A stretch of 64,000 nucleotides of DNA from Paraferrimonas sp. SM1919 (GTDB lineage: Bacteria; Pseudomonadota; Gammaproteobacteria; Enterobacterales; Shewanellaceae): assembly GCF_010993985.1 (NCBI RefSeq), contig NZ_WINH01000002.1:160091-224090 (forward strand), written 5' to 3'. The notes below the pieces were generated by a model that saw only the letters and a program-made list of their open reading frames with translations, was not told the origin of the DNA and searched no databases. The position numbers and the translations under genes are program-made. Below are positions 1 through 8,986 of this stretch, piece after piece (the first letter of the stretch is position 1; each line of letters starts with the position of its first letter).

Positions 1-1025
1 GGTCTGGTTTATGGCAAAAAGTGTGGTATGAAGGTTACCCAGAGGCCCAATACATCTGGCAATCGACTTCGGCAACCGAAGACTTTGAAGCCAAATTAAG
101 TTTAACCCCACTGGTATTCGGTACCATGAAGGCAGCGTTTTACGCCATGCTGTTTGCGGTGCCAATTGCTATTGCTGGTGCGGTTTACACAGCCTACTTT
201 ATGTCACCAAAAATCCGCGGCTTTGTTAAGCCAACGGTTGAGTTGATGGAAGCTCTGCCAACGGTAATTCTAGGTTTCTTGGCGGGTTTATGGTTAGCGC
301 CTTTAGTGGAGGAAAATTTACCTGGCTTGGTAATGACCATAGTGCTATTACCTGTAACTATGATTGTGACCGCGTTTGCTTACCATAAGATGCCAAAATC
401 TTGGAAAGTGTATATTTCTGAAGATTACCGTGAACTTATCTTATTACCCATTCTGTTATTCGTTGGTTGGGCGGCATTTGCAATGAGCCCTATGGTTGAG
501 ATGTGGTTATTCGATGGCGATTCACGTGCCTACATTACTAATGAGCTAGGCATTACCTTTGACCAGCGTAATGCTTTGGTTGTTGGTGTGGCCATGGGCT
601 TCGCGGTCATTCCAACCATTTTCTCGATTGCTGAAGATGCGGTGTTTAGTGTGCCTAAGCATTTATCTAATGGTTCATTAGCCCTAGGTGCAACCCAGTG
701 GCAAACCCTAACTCGCGTAGTGTTACTGACCGCTAGCCCAGGTATTTTCTCTGCGGTAATGATGGGGCTAGGTCGCGCAGTTGGCGAAACCATGATTGTA
801 TTAATGGCAACGGGTAACACCCCAATTATGGAGTGGAGTTTCTTTGAGGGGATGCGCACCTTAGCGGCGAACATTGCAGTAGAAATGCCTGAGTCAGCCA
901 TTGGCTCAACCCACTACCGAGTGCTTTTCTTAGCGGCGTTTGTGTTATTTATCTTCACATTCTGCTTTAACACTATTGCTGAGTTTGTTCGCCAGCGACT
1001 GCGTGAACGTTACAGTTCACTGTAA
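1..1025 (+). CDS. pstC: Phosphate ABC transporter permease PstC, 3' part (5' end outside window)
   Basis: Inner-membrane permease of the high-affinity phosphate importer PstSCAB. The frame is open to the left edge (first whole codon at base 3), so the GTG at 21 is probably internal. The 341 visible residues hold several membrane segments and the binding-protein-dependent transport fold. The cytoplasmic loop that contacts PstB is visible in 'LSNGSLALGATQWQTL', followed by 'GRAVGETM'. The stop lies 20 bases before pstA, so the two are co-transcribed. Gammaproteobacterial long-form PstC proteins exceed 700 residues, which fits a start well upstream of this window (family knowledge). Confidence 0.93.
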   Translation, partial: SGLWQKVWYEGYPEAQYIWQSTSATEDFEAKLSLTPLVFGTMKAAFYAMLFAVPIAIAGAVYTAYFMSPKIRGFVKPTVELMEALPTVILGFLAGLWLAPLVEENLPGLVMTIVLLPVTMIVTAFAYHKMPKSWKVYISEDYRELILLPILLFVGWAAFAMSPMVEMWLFDGDSRAYITNELGITFDQRNALVVGVAMGFAVIPTIFSIAEDAVFSVPKHLSNGSLALGATQWQTLTRVVLLTASPGIFSAVMMGLGRAVGETMIVLMATGNTPIMEWSFFEGMRTLAANIAVEMPESAIGSTHYRVLFLAAFVLFIFTFCFNTIAEFVRQRLRERYSSL

Positions 1026-1045
1026 TTTAGAGGTAATAAAAACCC

Positions 1046-2698
1046 ATGAATAAGTGGTTTAAATCAGGCTCGCCATGGATTTGGATGACGGGCGGTGCAG
1101 TCAGCTTATCTTTGATAGCAGTATTAGGATTACTATTATTAATCGCCTGGCGTGGTCTAACATACTTTTGGCCAGGCACAGTTTTCCAATGGGAAATCCA
1201 ACATGAGGGCGGTGAAGTTCACCGCGTGATTGGTGAATTGTATGATACCGAAGAAGTCCCTGTTACACGTCTGCGTGAATCAGGTCTTAACCTGGAAGGG
1301 ATTAATGACGAAACCCTAGAGCGTTACCTCATTAAAACCGGTAACCGTGAGTTAGTAAGCTTAGACTTCCGTTGGGAACTGCAAAGCGACATTATTTCAC
1401 GCACGGCTCCAGAAGGCATTGCGGTATTCGAGCGTATTAAAAATGGTAATTTTTACGGTTACCCCAAAGCGCTTTTAGAAAACGGTCAGCCAGTAGTGAC
1501 TGACAACTTTGAGCAAGAGCTACAAGCTCGGATCGAACGTGTACTAGAAATTTCTGACCGAGCTAACAGTCTGCAGAAATCTGAAATTGGTGCGGTAAAC
1601 TGGGAGTTAGAGCAACTTCGTTTAGAGGAACGTGGCCTAGAGTTAGAAGGCAAGCTTACTCCAGCTAAAGTGGCTGAGTTTGAAGCCAAGCGTCAGCAGT
1701 TAAATGCCGATTATGCGGTGCTTGAAAAAGAACTGTTTGCCCTTCGTGATGAAGCGGCTCGGGACAAAGTTATCGTAGTAGACATGGAAGGTAACGACAT
1801 TACCCTGAAGATGGATTCTATCTTAGGTGTGATGTACTCCAACCGTTTATCCGTGCTAGATAAAATGGGCGCATGGTTACACGGGGTAAGCAATTTTATA
1901 ACCTCAGACCCACGTGAAGCTAACACAGAGGGCGGTGTGTTCCCAGCAATTTTCGGTACCATTTTCATGGTGCTGCTAATGGCGGTTATCGTAACTCCAT
2001 TTGGTGTGGTGGCTGCTATTTACCTGCACGAATACGCTAAAAAGGGGGCCGTTACCAAGATGATTCGCATCGCGGTAATTAACCTAGCCGGTGTACCTTC
2101 AATTGTATACGGCGTATTTGGCTTAGGCTTTTTTGTTTATATGGTAGGTGGCTCGATTGATGATCTGTTCTACCCAGAAGCCGCACCAGCGCCAATGTTT
2201 GGTAGCCCAGGGGTATTATGGTCAGCACTCACCCTAGCGATTTTAACGCTGCCGGTGGTGATTGTATCAACCGAGGAAGGTTTATCACGTATTCCTAGCT
2301 CTGTGCGCCAAGGCTCGTTAGCCCTTGGGGCAACGAAGGCAGAAACCCTGCTGCGTATTGTGATCCCTATGGCAAGCCCAGCCATTATGACAGGACTTAT
2401 TTTAGCGGTCGCCCGTGCTGCGGGTGAGGTCGCACCTTTGATGTTAGTGGGGGTGGTTAAGCTAGCGCCTAATCTACCTTTGGATGGCAACTTTCCTTAT
2501 ATACACTTAGAGCGTAAATTTATGCACTTAGGCTTCCATATTTACGATGTAGGCTTTCAAAGCCCGAACGTAGAAGCGGCGCGACCACTGGTATATGCCA
2601 CTTCATTTCTACTAGTGAGTGTGATTGTGGCGTTGAACTTGACCGCCATTAGTGTGCGTAACCGTTTACGTGAAAAGTATCGCTCTTTAGAGCACTAA
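1046..2698 (+). CDS. pstA: Phosphate ABC transporter permease PstA, long form
   Basis: Second permease of the Pst phosphate importer, 550 residues against about 300 for E. coli PstA. The first membrane helix (about residues 15-35) is followed by a roughly 240-residue insertion. Its middle part (about 150-235) is rich in Glu, Leu, Lys and Arg and looks like a periplasmic coiled coil. The conserved permease domain then starts at about 300, with the PstB-contact loop 'RQGSLALGATKAETL' and 'ARAAGEVAPLM'. The insertion is typical of long PstA in Shewanella and Vibrio relatives. It sits between pstC and pstB in the operon. Confidence 0.95.
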   Translation: MNKWFKSGSPWIWMTGGAVSLSLIAVLGLLLLIAWRGLTYFWPGTVFQWEIQHEGGEVHRVIGELYDTEEVPVTRLRESGLNLEGINDETLERYLIKTGNRELVSLDFRWELQSDIISRTAPEGIAVFERIKNGNFYGYPKALLENGQPVVTDNFEQELQARIERVLEISDRANSLQKSEIGAVNWELEQLRLEERGLELEGKLTPAKVAEFEAKRQQLNADYAVLEKELFALRDEAARDKVIVVDMEGNDITLKMDSILGVMYSNRLSVLDKMGAWLHGVSNFITSDPREANTEGGVFPAIFGTIFMVLLMAVIVTPFGVVAAIYLHEYAKKGAVTKMIRIAVINLAGVPSIVYGVFGLGFFVYMVGGSIDDLFYPEAAPAPMFGSPGVLWSALTLAILTLPVVIVSTEEGLSRIPSSVRQGSLALGATKAETLLRIVIPMASPAIMTGLILAVARAAGEVAPLMLVGVVKLAPNLPLDGNFPYIHLERKFMHLGFHIYDVGFQSPNVEAARPLVYATSFLLVSVIVALNLTAISVRNRLREKYRSLEH

Positions 2699-2713
2699 TA
2701 AAAAATTAATAAC

Positions 2714-2743
2714 GCCCATATGGCAAACAACACGGATATGGGC
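2714..2743 (+). other. Intercistronic hairpin between pstA and pstB
   Basis: Perfect 8-bp stem GCCCATAT (2714-2721) and ATATGGGC (2736-2743) with a 14-base loop. No T-run follows, so it is not a normal terminator. It lies in the only sizeable gap of the operon and could be an mRNA processing or stability element setting PstB levels apart from the permeases. The role is inference. Confidence 0.45.
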
Positions 2744-2769
2744 TGCTGTTAAAGAGCAGGTAAATTAAC

Positions 2770-3588
2770 ATGATTACTATTGAGACAAATAACTCTGACC
2801 ACCAAGTGCTAGACTTACAAAACCTAACTAAAGAGCAAACTGCTGTAGAAATAAAAGATTTAGATCTTTTTTACGGTGACAAGCAAGCTCTGTCTAAAAT
2901 CTCGATGAAGATTCCTAAAAACCGTGTAACGGCATTTATTGGGCCATCGGGCTGCGGTAAATCAACGCTGCTGCGTTGTATAAATCGTATGAATGACTTA
3001 GTCGAGATCTGCCGTATTGAGGGTGCAATTAACCTTCATGACCAAAATATCTACGACAAAGCCGTAGATGTAGCAACCTTACGTCGTAATGTCGGTATGG
3101 TATTTCAGCGTCCAAACCCGTTTCCTAAATCAATTTACGAGAACGTGATTTACGGGTTACGTCTACAGGGCATCAAAGATAAGCGTACCCTTGATGAAGC
3201 GGTAGAAAAAGCACTTCGAGGTGCGGCATTATGGGATGAAGTAAAAGATCGTTTATATGATAGCGCCTTTGGCTTATCTGGCGGTCAGCAGCAGCGTCTA
3301 GTGATTGCTCGTGCGATTGCGATTGAACCAGAAGTACTGCTACTTGATGAACCTACTTCTGCTCTGGATCCAATTTCTACTTTGGTCATTGAAGAGCTGA
3401 TCACTGAACTTAAGAAGAATTATACTGTGATCATTGTAACTCACAACATGCAGCAAGCGGCGCGTGTGTCTGATCAAACCGCCTTTATGTATATGGGAGA
3501 ATTGATCGAATACAGCGATACTAATACTTTATTTACGACTCCAAGTAAGAAGAAAACGGAAGACTACATTACTGGTCGTTACGGTTAA
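2770..3588 (+). CDS. pstB: Phosphate import ATP-binding protein PstB
   Basis: ATPase subunit of the Pst importer, 272 residues, a normal PstB length with a roughly 25-residue N-terminal extension. Walker A is 'GPSGCGKST', the signature is 'LSGGQQQR', Walker B is '[12 protein letters not shown]', and the switch His is in 'IIVTHNM'. The PstB-typical 'CINRMNDL' follows Walker A. It drives ATP-dependent phosphate uptake through PstC and PstA and is followed after 9 bases by phoU. Confidence 0.97.
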   Translation: MITIETNNSDHQVLDLQNLTKEQTAVEIKDLDLFYGDKQALSKISMKIPKNRVTAFIGPSGCGKSTLLRCINRMNDLVEICRIEGAINLHDQNIYDKAVDVATLRRNVGMVFQRPNPFPKSIYENVIYGLRLQGIKDKRTLDEAVEKALRGAALWDEVKDRLYDSAFGLSGGQQQRLVIARAIAIEPEVLLLDEPTSALDPISTLVIEELITELKKNYTVIIVTHNMQQAARVSDQTAFMYMGELIEYSDTNTLFTTPSKKKTEDYITGRYG

Positions 3589-3597
3589 TAGGAAACA

Positions 3598-4311
3598 ATG
3601 ATGGACAATATTAATTTAACCAAACATATTTCTGGCCAGTTTAACGCTGATTTAGAAGATGTGCGCAATCGTATGATGACGATGGGCGGTTTAGTAGAGC
3701 AACAGCTCGAATACTCTTTGAATGCCCTGGTAAATAATGATCCAGAACTTGCCGAAAAAGTAATTGACAATGAGAGAGTCGTCAATGGCATGGAAGTGAC
3801 CATTGATGAAGATTGTTCTCGGATCATTGCTAAGCGTCAGCCAGCGGCCAGTGATTTACGCTTAATTCTGTCTATTATGAAAAGTGTGACTGAGCTTGAG
3901 CGTATTGCGGACAGTGCCGAGCGCATTGCCAAAACCGCACTGAATAAAGATGCCCGTGCCCAGCGTGGCATGATTGTCAGCCTGGATAACATGGGTCGTC
4001 AGTCATTAAAAATGCTAAACCAGACCCTAGATGCATTGGCGCGTATGGATGCTGAAGCAGCGTTGGCGATCCATAAGCAAGACAATGCTATCGATCTAGA
4101 ATATGAAGCCATGGTGCGACAATTAATGACCTTTATGATGGAAGATCCACGCTCAATTCCGAACGTACTCGAAGTGCTTTGGGCGGCCCGCGCTCTAGAA
4201 CGAGTCGGTGACCGTTGTCAGAACATTACTGAAAATATTATCTACTTTGTAAAAGGTAAGGACGTGCGTCACGCCAGTTATGAAGATATTGAGCGCCATG
4301 TAGATTTGTAA
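3598..4311 (+). CDS. phoU: Phosphate signalling protein PhoU
   Basis: Cytoplasmic regulator linking Pst transporter activity to PhoR/PhoB signalling, 237 residues with two PhoU repeats of three helices each. The metal-binding motifs are visible as 'ELERIADSAERIA' in repeat one and 'ALERVGDRCQNI' in repeat two. An AGGAAA ribosome site precedes the ATG and the gene is only 9 bases after pstB. It is the last gene of the operon, closed by the hairpin at 4326-4364. Confidence 0.97.
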   Translation: MMDNINLTKHISGQFNADLEDVRNRMMTMGGLVEQQLEYSLNALVNNDPELAEKVIDNERVVNGMEVTIDEDCSRIIAKRQPAASDLRLILSIMKSVTELERIADSAERIAKTALNKDARAQRGMIVSLDNMGRQSLKMLNQTLDALARMDAEAALAIHKQDNAIDLEYEAMVRQLMTFMMEDPRSIPNVLEVLWAARALERVGDRCQNITENIIYFVKGKDVRHASYEDIERHVDL

Positions 4312-4325
4312 TGCATAGCTTGTCT

Positions 4326-4364
4326 ACCACAAAGCCAGCGTAAAGCTGGCTTTGTGGTTTGTTT
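4326..4364 (+). terminator. Rho-independent terminator after phoU
   Basis: A 14-bp perfect stem, ACCACAAAGCCAGC paired with GCTGGCTTTGTGGT around a GTAAA loop, followed by TTGTTT. It separates phoU from the convergent minus-strand operon ending at 4381 and may serve both directions. Confidence 0.9.
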
Positions 4365-4380
4365 AAGTCGCTAAGGATAA

Positions 4381-5100
4381 TTACTGGCGTATAAATTGTG
4401 AAGTAAGCTCAACTACTTGGCGGATCTGCTCTTGGCGAGAAATCAGATCTTGCTGCTGGTTCTGACTGTCATCAAAATAGCCATACTGCCAATGATTCCC
4501 CCTTTGTATTTCGCTAAAATGACTGTTATCGGGTAAATATTTCATATTGTTAGCGACTTTGGCTTGAGTCGATTGTAGGTCATGGCTAGCGGCGATAGAA
4601 AGTACCGGCAAATCAATATAAGAAATATCGCTTGCAGGATAAGCAGCCCAAAGAATTAAGCCAACCAGTTTGTGACTGTTCTCTTTAGCATATTGAGCAG
4701 CAGCTACGCCTCCGAGGGAGTGACCGATAAGATACCAACGACTAATTTGCGGATTGGCGGCCATGACCTCATCAGCTTTATTAATGCCAAGGAAAGCAGT
4801 ATTAAGTGGCATAGGCACCATAAATGTGGCGACATCCGATTCAGTAAGCTGACGCATCACAGGGGCAAAAGTATCCACATGGGTTTTGCCACCAGGGTAG
4901 AAAATTACCCCTGTGCTGGTTTGGTCATCAGGAATAAAGCTAATGAAGTCGTTATGGATGACTTGCACGCGGTCACTGCTTTGATAGGCACTGTGGCCAA
5001 CTTGTTCTTGGTAAGGGAAGGGCACGGACATATAAGCCGCAACCGCAGCCACCATTAACACCACTAACCCAATGAGACTTAAAAGAATTTTTTTAAACAT
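4381..5100 (-). CDS. Membrane-anchored alpha/beta hydrolase
   Basis: 239 residues from the ATG preceded by AGGAGT; a longer frame upstream lacks a ribosome site. An N-terminal hydrophobic segment (about 4-25) without a clear cleavage site suggests an inner-membrane anchor with the domain outside. The fold is a small alpha/beta hydrolase (Abhydrolase_5-like): 'GVIFYPGGK' as oxyanion region, nucleophile elbow 'GHSLGG', and a late His in 'RGNHWQYG'. It is the last gene of a five-gene minus-strand operon and overlaps the MFS gene by 8 bases. Its substrate is not evident. In this context it could be an esterase acting on the same compound as the RCCR-like and SDR proteins, which is inference. Confidence 0.8.
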   Translation of the reverse strand: MFKKILLSLIGLVVLMVAAVAAYMSVPFPYQEQVGHSAYQSSDRVQVIHNDFISFIPDDQTSTGVIFYPGGKTHVDTFAPVMRQLTESDVATFMVPMPLNTAFLGINKADEVMAANPQISRWYLIGHSLGGVAAAQYAKENSHKLVGLILWAAYPASDISYIDLPVLSIAASHDLQSTQAKVANNMKYLPDNSHFSEIQRGNHWQYGYFDDSQNQQQDLISRQEQIRQVVELTSQFIRQ

Positions 5101-6382
5101 TGGTGACTCCTTGTAAGACTTGCTGATCCTTAGCTCTGACCCATAATGACCAGACCCATACACTTAGGTTTAAAATGCCAAATAATACAAATGGTGCGCT
5201 TTGACCGATGTGACTAAATAGGTAACCGCCGCCAGCTGTACCTACTAAAATACCAATGGCACCCGCAACCCCAAAAAAGCCAAAAATGGCACCACGCTGG
5301 GCCTCTGGAGCTTGTTCACCGGCTAACGCTTGGGAAGAAACAAACGCTGAAATCTCAGCGATACCCATAACAAATAGCAACGCCTTTACCCAATCGGCAC
5401 TGGGATCGCTGACAAAAAACATGGAGGTATAGATGACTCCGGCTAAACCTGAGGCAATGCTGACGGCGGTAACGCGGTTGATTTTATCTGCCAGCAGTCC
5501 CATTAAAATGGCGCCTACAGCCGCCCCCAAGACCACCATGATCACGCTTGGCATCACCAACTGTGCCATGGCTTCACTGACGGTTAAATTCAAGTTGTTA
5601 ATACCATGCTGGGTTAACCATAATCCCATAAAGGCACCGGTTACCGCTAAGTCTCCACGGGAAATAAACGCCGCGCCATAGGAAAGAGCGATTTTAGGTT
5701 GTTTACCCACAGCCGCCCCTTTTTTCAGGTTTAACCAGAAAGGTTCAGGCTTGGCTGTGATGTCTTTTTTAGCCATACCAAATAACGCGGCGGCAATGGC
5801 AAATACACCCATAGCACCCGCTACCGCCCAAGTCGCTTGCTGTGCAGCCACTTGGGTCATACCGTCTTCGACAAACTTTTGTGGCAGACCAGCCAAAATA
5901 GGTGGGATAAAGGCCCCCAGAGTTGCCACTAAACCTTGGAAACCATTGGCGCGACCACGGCTTTCATTGAGGGTGTAATCTGCCACTACGGTCACCATCA
6001 TGGTCACCATAGCAGCACTGCCAAAAGCGATAATTAGGCGGTAGATGATGAGTTCGTTAATGCTGCTGGCGGTGCCATACAGCGCGAAGCCTAGGGCGGT
6101 AAAAAACAACCCAAACAGATACATTCTACGGCGACCACATTTATCAGAATAACTGCCATAAAGGGCCATCATAATAATAAATACCGCCTCTTGAATCGCC
6201 CCTAGCATACCGGTTACGGCACCTTGGTGGGATTGCTCGACACCTATGGTTTGCAATAAACCAGGTTGTAAAATAGATAAGGCTCCGGCATAGGCAGAGG
6301 ATATTAGAACCACAAAAAGGTAACTATAAAAGTTACCTTTGGTGATCCCAGAGCTGAGTTTTACTCCGAGAGTTTGCGCCAT
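5093..6382 (-). CDS. MFS transporter (drug/metabolite carrier type)
   Basis: 429 residues from the ATG preceded by GGAAG; an in-frame extension upstream has no ribosome site. About twelve hydrophobic segments. MFS motif A lies between helices 2 and 3 as 'GSYSDKCGRRRMYLFG'. It resembles the tetracycline/multidrug and small-solute branch rather than a sugar carrier. It follows the RCCR-like gene by 10 bases and overlaps the hydrolase gene, so it most likely moves the substrate or product of this operon. Direction and substrate cannot be read from the sequence. Confidence 0.85.
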   Translation of the reverse strand: MAQTLGVKLSSGITKGNFYSYLFVVLISSAYAGALSILQPGLLQTIGVEQSHQGAVTGMLGAIQEAVFIIMMALYGSYSDKCGRRRMYLFGLFFTALGFALYGTASSINELIIYRLIIAFGSAAMVTMMVTVVADYTLNESRGRANGFQGLVATLGAFIPPILAGLPQKFVEDGMTQVAAQQATWAVAGAMGVFAIAAALFGMAKKDITAKPEPFWLNLKKGAAVGKQPKIALSYGAAFISRGDLAVTGAFMGLWLTQHGINNLNLTVSEAMAQLVMPSVIMVVLGAAVGAILMGLLADKINRVTAVSIASGLAGVIYTSMFFVSDPSADWVKALLFVMGIAEISAFVSSQALAGEQAPEAQRGAIFGFFGVAGAIGILVGTAGGGYLFSHIGQSAPFVLFGILNLSVWVWSLWVRAKDQQVLQGVTNV

Positions 6383-6392
6383 AATCTTCCCT

Positions 6393-7208
6393 TTATTTGG
6401 TGATGTCGCGCATCTGTGCACGACCCATGCGTAAATCAATCATATTCTGTACTTGGTCTTCACCAAATACCTGCGCTGCCAATTTATTCATCGGATCGCG
6501 GGCATAACCCATCTCACGAATAATATGGTCATCCTTTTGCAATTCTGGACGCTTAAGTGGCGGCACTGGCTCGGCTTCATCGAGCCATTTAAGCCAACGG
6601 TCAACCTTCTTATTGAGGTATGCTTCATACACATCTAGGTTTTCATCGTTGAGGTCACCAATCAATGAAATGGTCGATGGGTTGGTAATGGCACGCATAT
6701 AGGTGCCATGGCTAACTGACCAGCTAAAGTTAGGGTTACCACGGAATTTTAAGTACTCATCGTTAGTTTCACCGCCATAGTACTTATCTAGGTAATCGAC
6801 ATCGGTTAGAAGGTTACGGCGGGGGGTGTAGTCACAGTAACAAAACAGCTTTGGTACGGTACCAATAACGATAACTAGATGGGGAACATCGGTTTCTTGA
6901 CCTAAAAATACCGTAGTATTCATATCTAAAATGCTGGCTTTGCGGTTACCTAGCCAAGAGTTAACTAACCACTCTACTCCAGGGCCGGTCCATGCTTTAA
7001 ATGAACCCTCAAACTCGCCATTTGGTGAGGTGTAGTATTCCCTGTCGAAGGTGGATGGGTGTTGTTTTAAGTGTGGGAAACGCTGGGCAATTTTGTCCTT
7101 TAGGCCTTGTAAAATATTCCAAGAGCGTTGCCAATAATGGCTCACATCAACATCTGGATTTTCAGCTAAAAACTCATCGAGAGTCTTGGTCGCGGTTGCA
7201 GTTGTCAT
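6393..7208 (-). CDS. Red chlorophyll catabolite reductase (RCCR)-like protein
   Basis: 271 residues, AGGAGA ribosome site. Plant RCCR belongs to the ferredoxin-dependent bilin reductase superfamily and reduces a linear tetrapyrrole made from chlorophyll. From memory of the plant family, two stretches match: 'CDYTPRRNLLTDVDYLDKYY' (about 125-144) corresponds to the plant 'LDLPHRKDLVLNPDYLKEYY', and 'VFGEDQVQNMIDLRMG' near the C-terminus corresponds to the plant 'MFGEEVSSRVV' region. There are no transit or signal peptides. It lies in an operon with a chlorophyll-b-reductase-like SDR and a carrier. Family placement is a reading by eye; the true substrate (bilin, pyrrolic fragment or other) is unknown. 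Confidence 0.68.
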   Translation of the reverse strand: MTTATATKTLDEFLAENPDVDVSHYWQRSWNILQGLKDKIAQRFPHLKQHPSTFDREYYTSPNGEFEGSFKAWTGPGVEWLVNSWLGNRKASILDMNTTVFLGQETDVPHLVIVIGTVPKLFCYCDYTPRRNLLTDVDYLDKYYGGETNDEYLKFRGNPNFSWSVSHGTYMRAITNPSTISLIGDLNDENLDVYEAYLNKKVDRWLKWLDEAEPVPPLKRPELQKDDHIIREMGYARDPMNKLAAQVFGEDQVQNMIDLRMGRAQMRDITK

Positions 7209-7223
7209 AGTAATTCTCCTTGG

Positions 7224-8015
7224 TTACAGACCGAATTTAATGAATTTGTCTGGTGGCGTTATAAATTTAGCTTTAAATATTCTTTGCTTGATTTTCCATG
7301 GCGTTAACCAAGCAATTTTACTGCCGCTGTGCTGAGTTGAGATGATTTTGTTTGCCAAAAAAGGGCTCACATCAGCAACGGTATCGCAAAGCACATTGGC
7401 CAGATTTCTAGTAAGCTGAAAATGCTTATAGTTAGCTTTTGCTTCACGAATCACCCCTTCAGTGATCACCATCCCAGGACGGACTTTTAAAACACAGATT
7501 TCATCTTTAAGTTCATGCACTAGAGCATCAGTAAAATAATTTAATGCACGTTTAGTGGTGCCATATACCGCCATACCAGGAAAGTATTCCCCATCACTGC
7601 CGCCGCCTAAAACAGTGACAATTTTTCCTCTATATGGATCTTTTGCCTGTTTTAGCATGCCATTAGCTGCAATTTTGGAGGCATTAATAGTGCCGAGTAT
7701 ATTGGTTTGAACCATGGTTTCTATTTCAGCATCAGGGGTGTCTAAAAATGACCAAACGGTTCTTGCAAGGGCGGCATTGTTAATCCAAATGTCCACACGT
7801 CCAAACTGGCTTTGCGCCTCATCCCATAGATGTTGTAATTGCGGTTTGCTGGTGCTATCACATATTGAACTGCTGATCCGGGGATGGTTTTTAGTCACTT
7901 CATCTAAAGCTATTTGATCTCGACCAGAAATCATTACCTGATGGCCAAGACGGCTAAACTCAATTGCTAAGCCCTTGCCAATCCCCTTTGAACCACCAGT
8001 GATGACGATATTCAT
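7224..8015 (-). CDS. Short-chain dehydrogenase resembling chlorophyll b reductase (NYC1/NOL type)
   Basis: 263 residues, classical SDR with NAD(P) motif 'TGGSKGIG', 'NNAA' in place of NNAG, and active site 'YGTTK' after 'GGGSDGEYFPGMAV'. The C-terminal half ('RPGMVITEG', then 'VLCDTVADV', then 'GSKIAWLTPWKI') follows the layout of plant NYC1/NOL chlorophyll b reductases ('PGMVLT', 'IICELPETVA', 'GKAVNYLTPPRI'). That resemblance is from memory of the family. The start overlaps the upstream gene's stop (ATGA), and the RCCR-like gene follows after 15 bases. It may reduce a carbonyl on a tetrapyrrole-like compound (inference); a generic SDR is the alternative. Confidence 0.72.
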   Translation of the reverse strand: MNIVITGGSKGIGKGLAIEFSRLGHQVMISGRDQIALDEVTKNHPRISSSICDSTSKPQLQHLWDEAQSQFGRVDIWINNAALARTVWSFLDTPDAEIETMVQTNILGTINASKIAANGMLKQAKDPYRGKIVTVLGGGSDGEYFPGMAVYGTTKRALNYFTDALVHELKDEICVLKVRPGMVITEGVIREAKANYKHFQLTRNLANVLCDTVADVSPFLANKIISTQHSGSKIAWLTPWKIKQRIFKAKFITPPDKFIKFGL

Positions 8016-8872
8016 ATGTTGTCACCAAGCCACTGAGAATTTGGATCCCCATGGTTAACTTGATAGCCAGTTTGGTAAATTTTGGTTGACGAAATAGCAC
8101 GATTGGGCGCTTTTATCTGATTTAAAAATTCCAGCCTAGGCCAATCATGGCTGTCGCATATCGCGTCAAATACTTGTTTATTGGTGGCGGGGATACGGGT
8201 ATTGTCACAAACATTATAGATGCCAGTTAAATCATGAGTGATTGCGTGGATGACGGAGTTGACCACATCCTCAAAATGGATGGCATATAATGGTGCATGG
8301 GCACCAAAAATAGCTTTACCACCAAAGTAATCAATGGCTAATTTAACCCGTGACGGGAAGTCCATATCCCCTGGCGCTCCATACATATCGGGATAACGTA
8401 AAACACACCCTTGTGGGTTAGCTAAAATATGATTTTCGGCGGCTTGATAATATTTTGATGATGGCTCTTGGTGATTCGAAGTTGGGGTGCTTTCATTAAT
8501 TGCTTCAATACCTTCGCCACCATCGCCATAGACTGAAAAAGAGGATAAAAATATGACTCTGGGGCAAGCTTTAGCGGCATTTTGGCAGCTAAGTTCTAAA
8601 ACTTCATGGTAGTGTATTTCACGCTCTTCAAGGGTACGAGTCTGTTTTACATTAGGTGCTACAGTGACAATAATTAAGTCTTTATCGGCACCCGCTTGGG
8701 CCACTTTTTCGGCTTCATTGCCTTTAAGTAAATAGACTTTTTCAACGAGAGGTTGTAACTCTTCTATTTTAGCTGCAGTGGTTGTGGTGCCACTGACTTT
8801 ATGTCCTAACTGCTGTAATTGGCTGGCTAATGCTTTACCAATATGACCCATACCAATGATCAATATGTTCAT
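8012..8872 (-). CDS. Atypical SDR / NAD-dependent epimerase-like protein
   Basis: 286 residues. N-terminal Rossmann motif 'GMGHIG', then 'VIFLSSFSVYGDGG' and 'RYPDMYGAPGD', which place it with extended/atypical SDRs such as the YeeZ/epimerase group. The Y-x3-K active-site pair is not preserved: the candidate region reads 'SSKYYQAAEN'. It may therefore bind NAD(P) without being a standard dehydrogenase. It is the first gene of the minus-strand operon and overlaps the next gene by 4 bases (ATGA), implying translational coupling. Substrate unknown. Confidence 0.78.
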   Translation of the reverse strand: MNILIIGMGHIGKALASQLQQLGHKVSGTTTTAAKIEELQPLVEKVYLLKGNEAEKVAQAGADKDLIIVTVAPNVKQTRTLEEREIHYHEVLELSCQNAAKACPRVIFLSSFSVYGDGGEGIEAINESTPTSNHQEPSSKYYQAAENHILANPQGCVLRYPDMYGAPGDMDFPSRVKLAIDYFGGKAIFGAHAPLYAIHFEDVVNSVIHAITHDLTGIYNVCDNTRIPATNKQVFDAICDSHDWPRLEFLNQIKAPNRAISSTKIYQTGYQVNHGDPNSQWLGDNI

Positions 8873-8986
8873 AATTTAAACCTTTATCGTTAATAAGCTA
8901 AGTTGGCGCTGAAATATTGTTATCAAGTTGTTATAATAGTGGTAATAATGTATTAACTATATAACAAATGTCAAAAGGGGTAAGGG
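8873..8986. promoter_or_regulatory. Divergent promoter region of the tetrapyrrole-like gene block
   Basis: 114-base AT-rich gap between the minus-strand epimerase operon and the plus-strand nitrilase operon; both promoters must lie here. It holds short near-repeats of TTGTTAT (about 8917-8933). A weak FNR-like match (7 of 10 positions) lies at 8913-8926, with one perfect ATCAA half-site. No convincing -35/-10 pair was assigned. Confidence 0.5.

Noticed and set aside
8913-8926. FNR-like box in the divergent promoter of the RCCR and nitrilase operons
   Set aside because: Only 7 of 10 positions match and one half-site is poor; kept out of the regulon argument.
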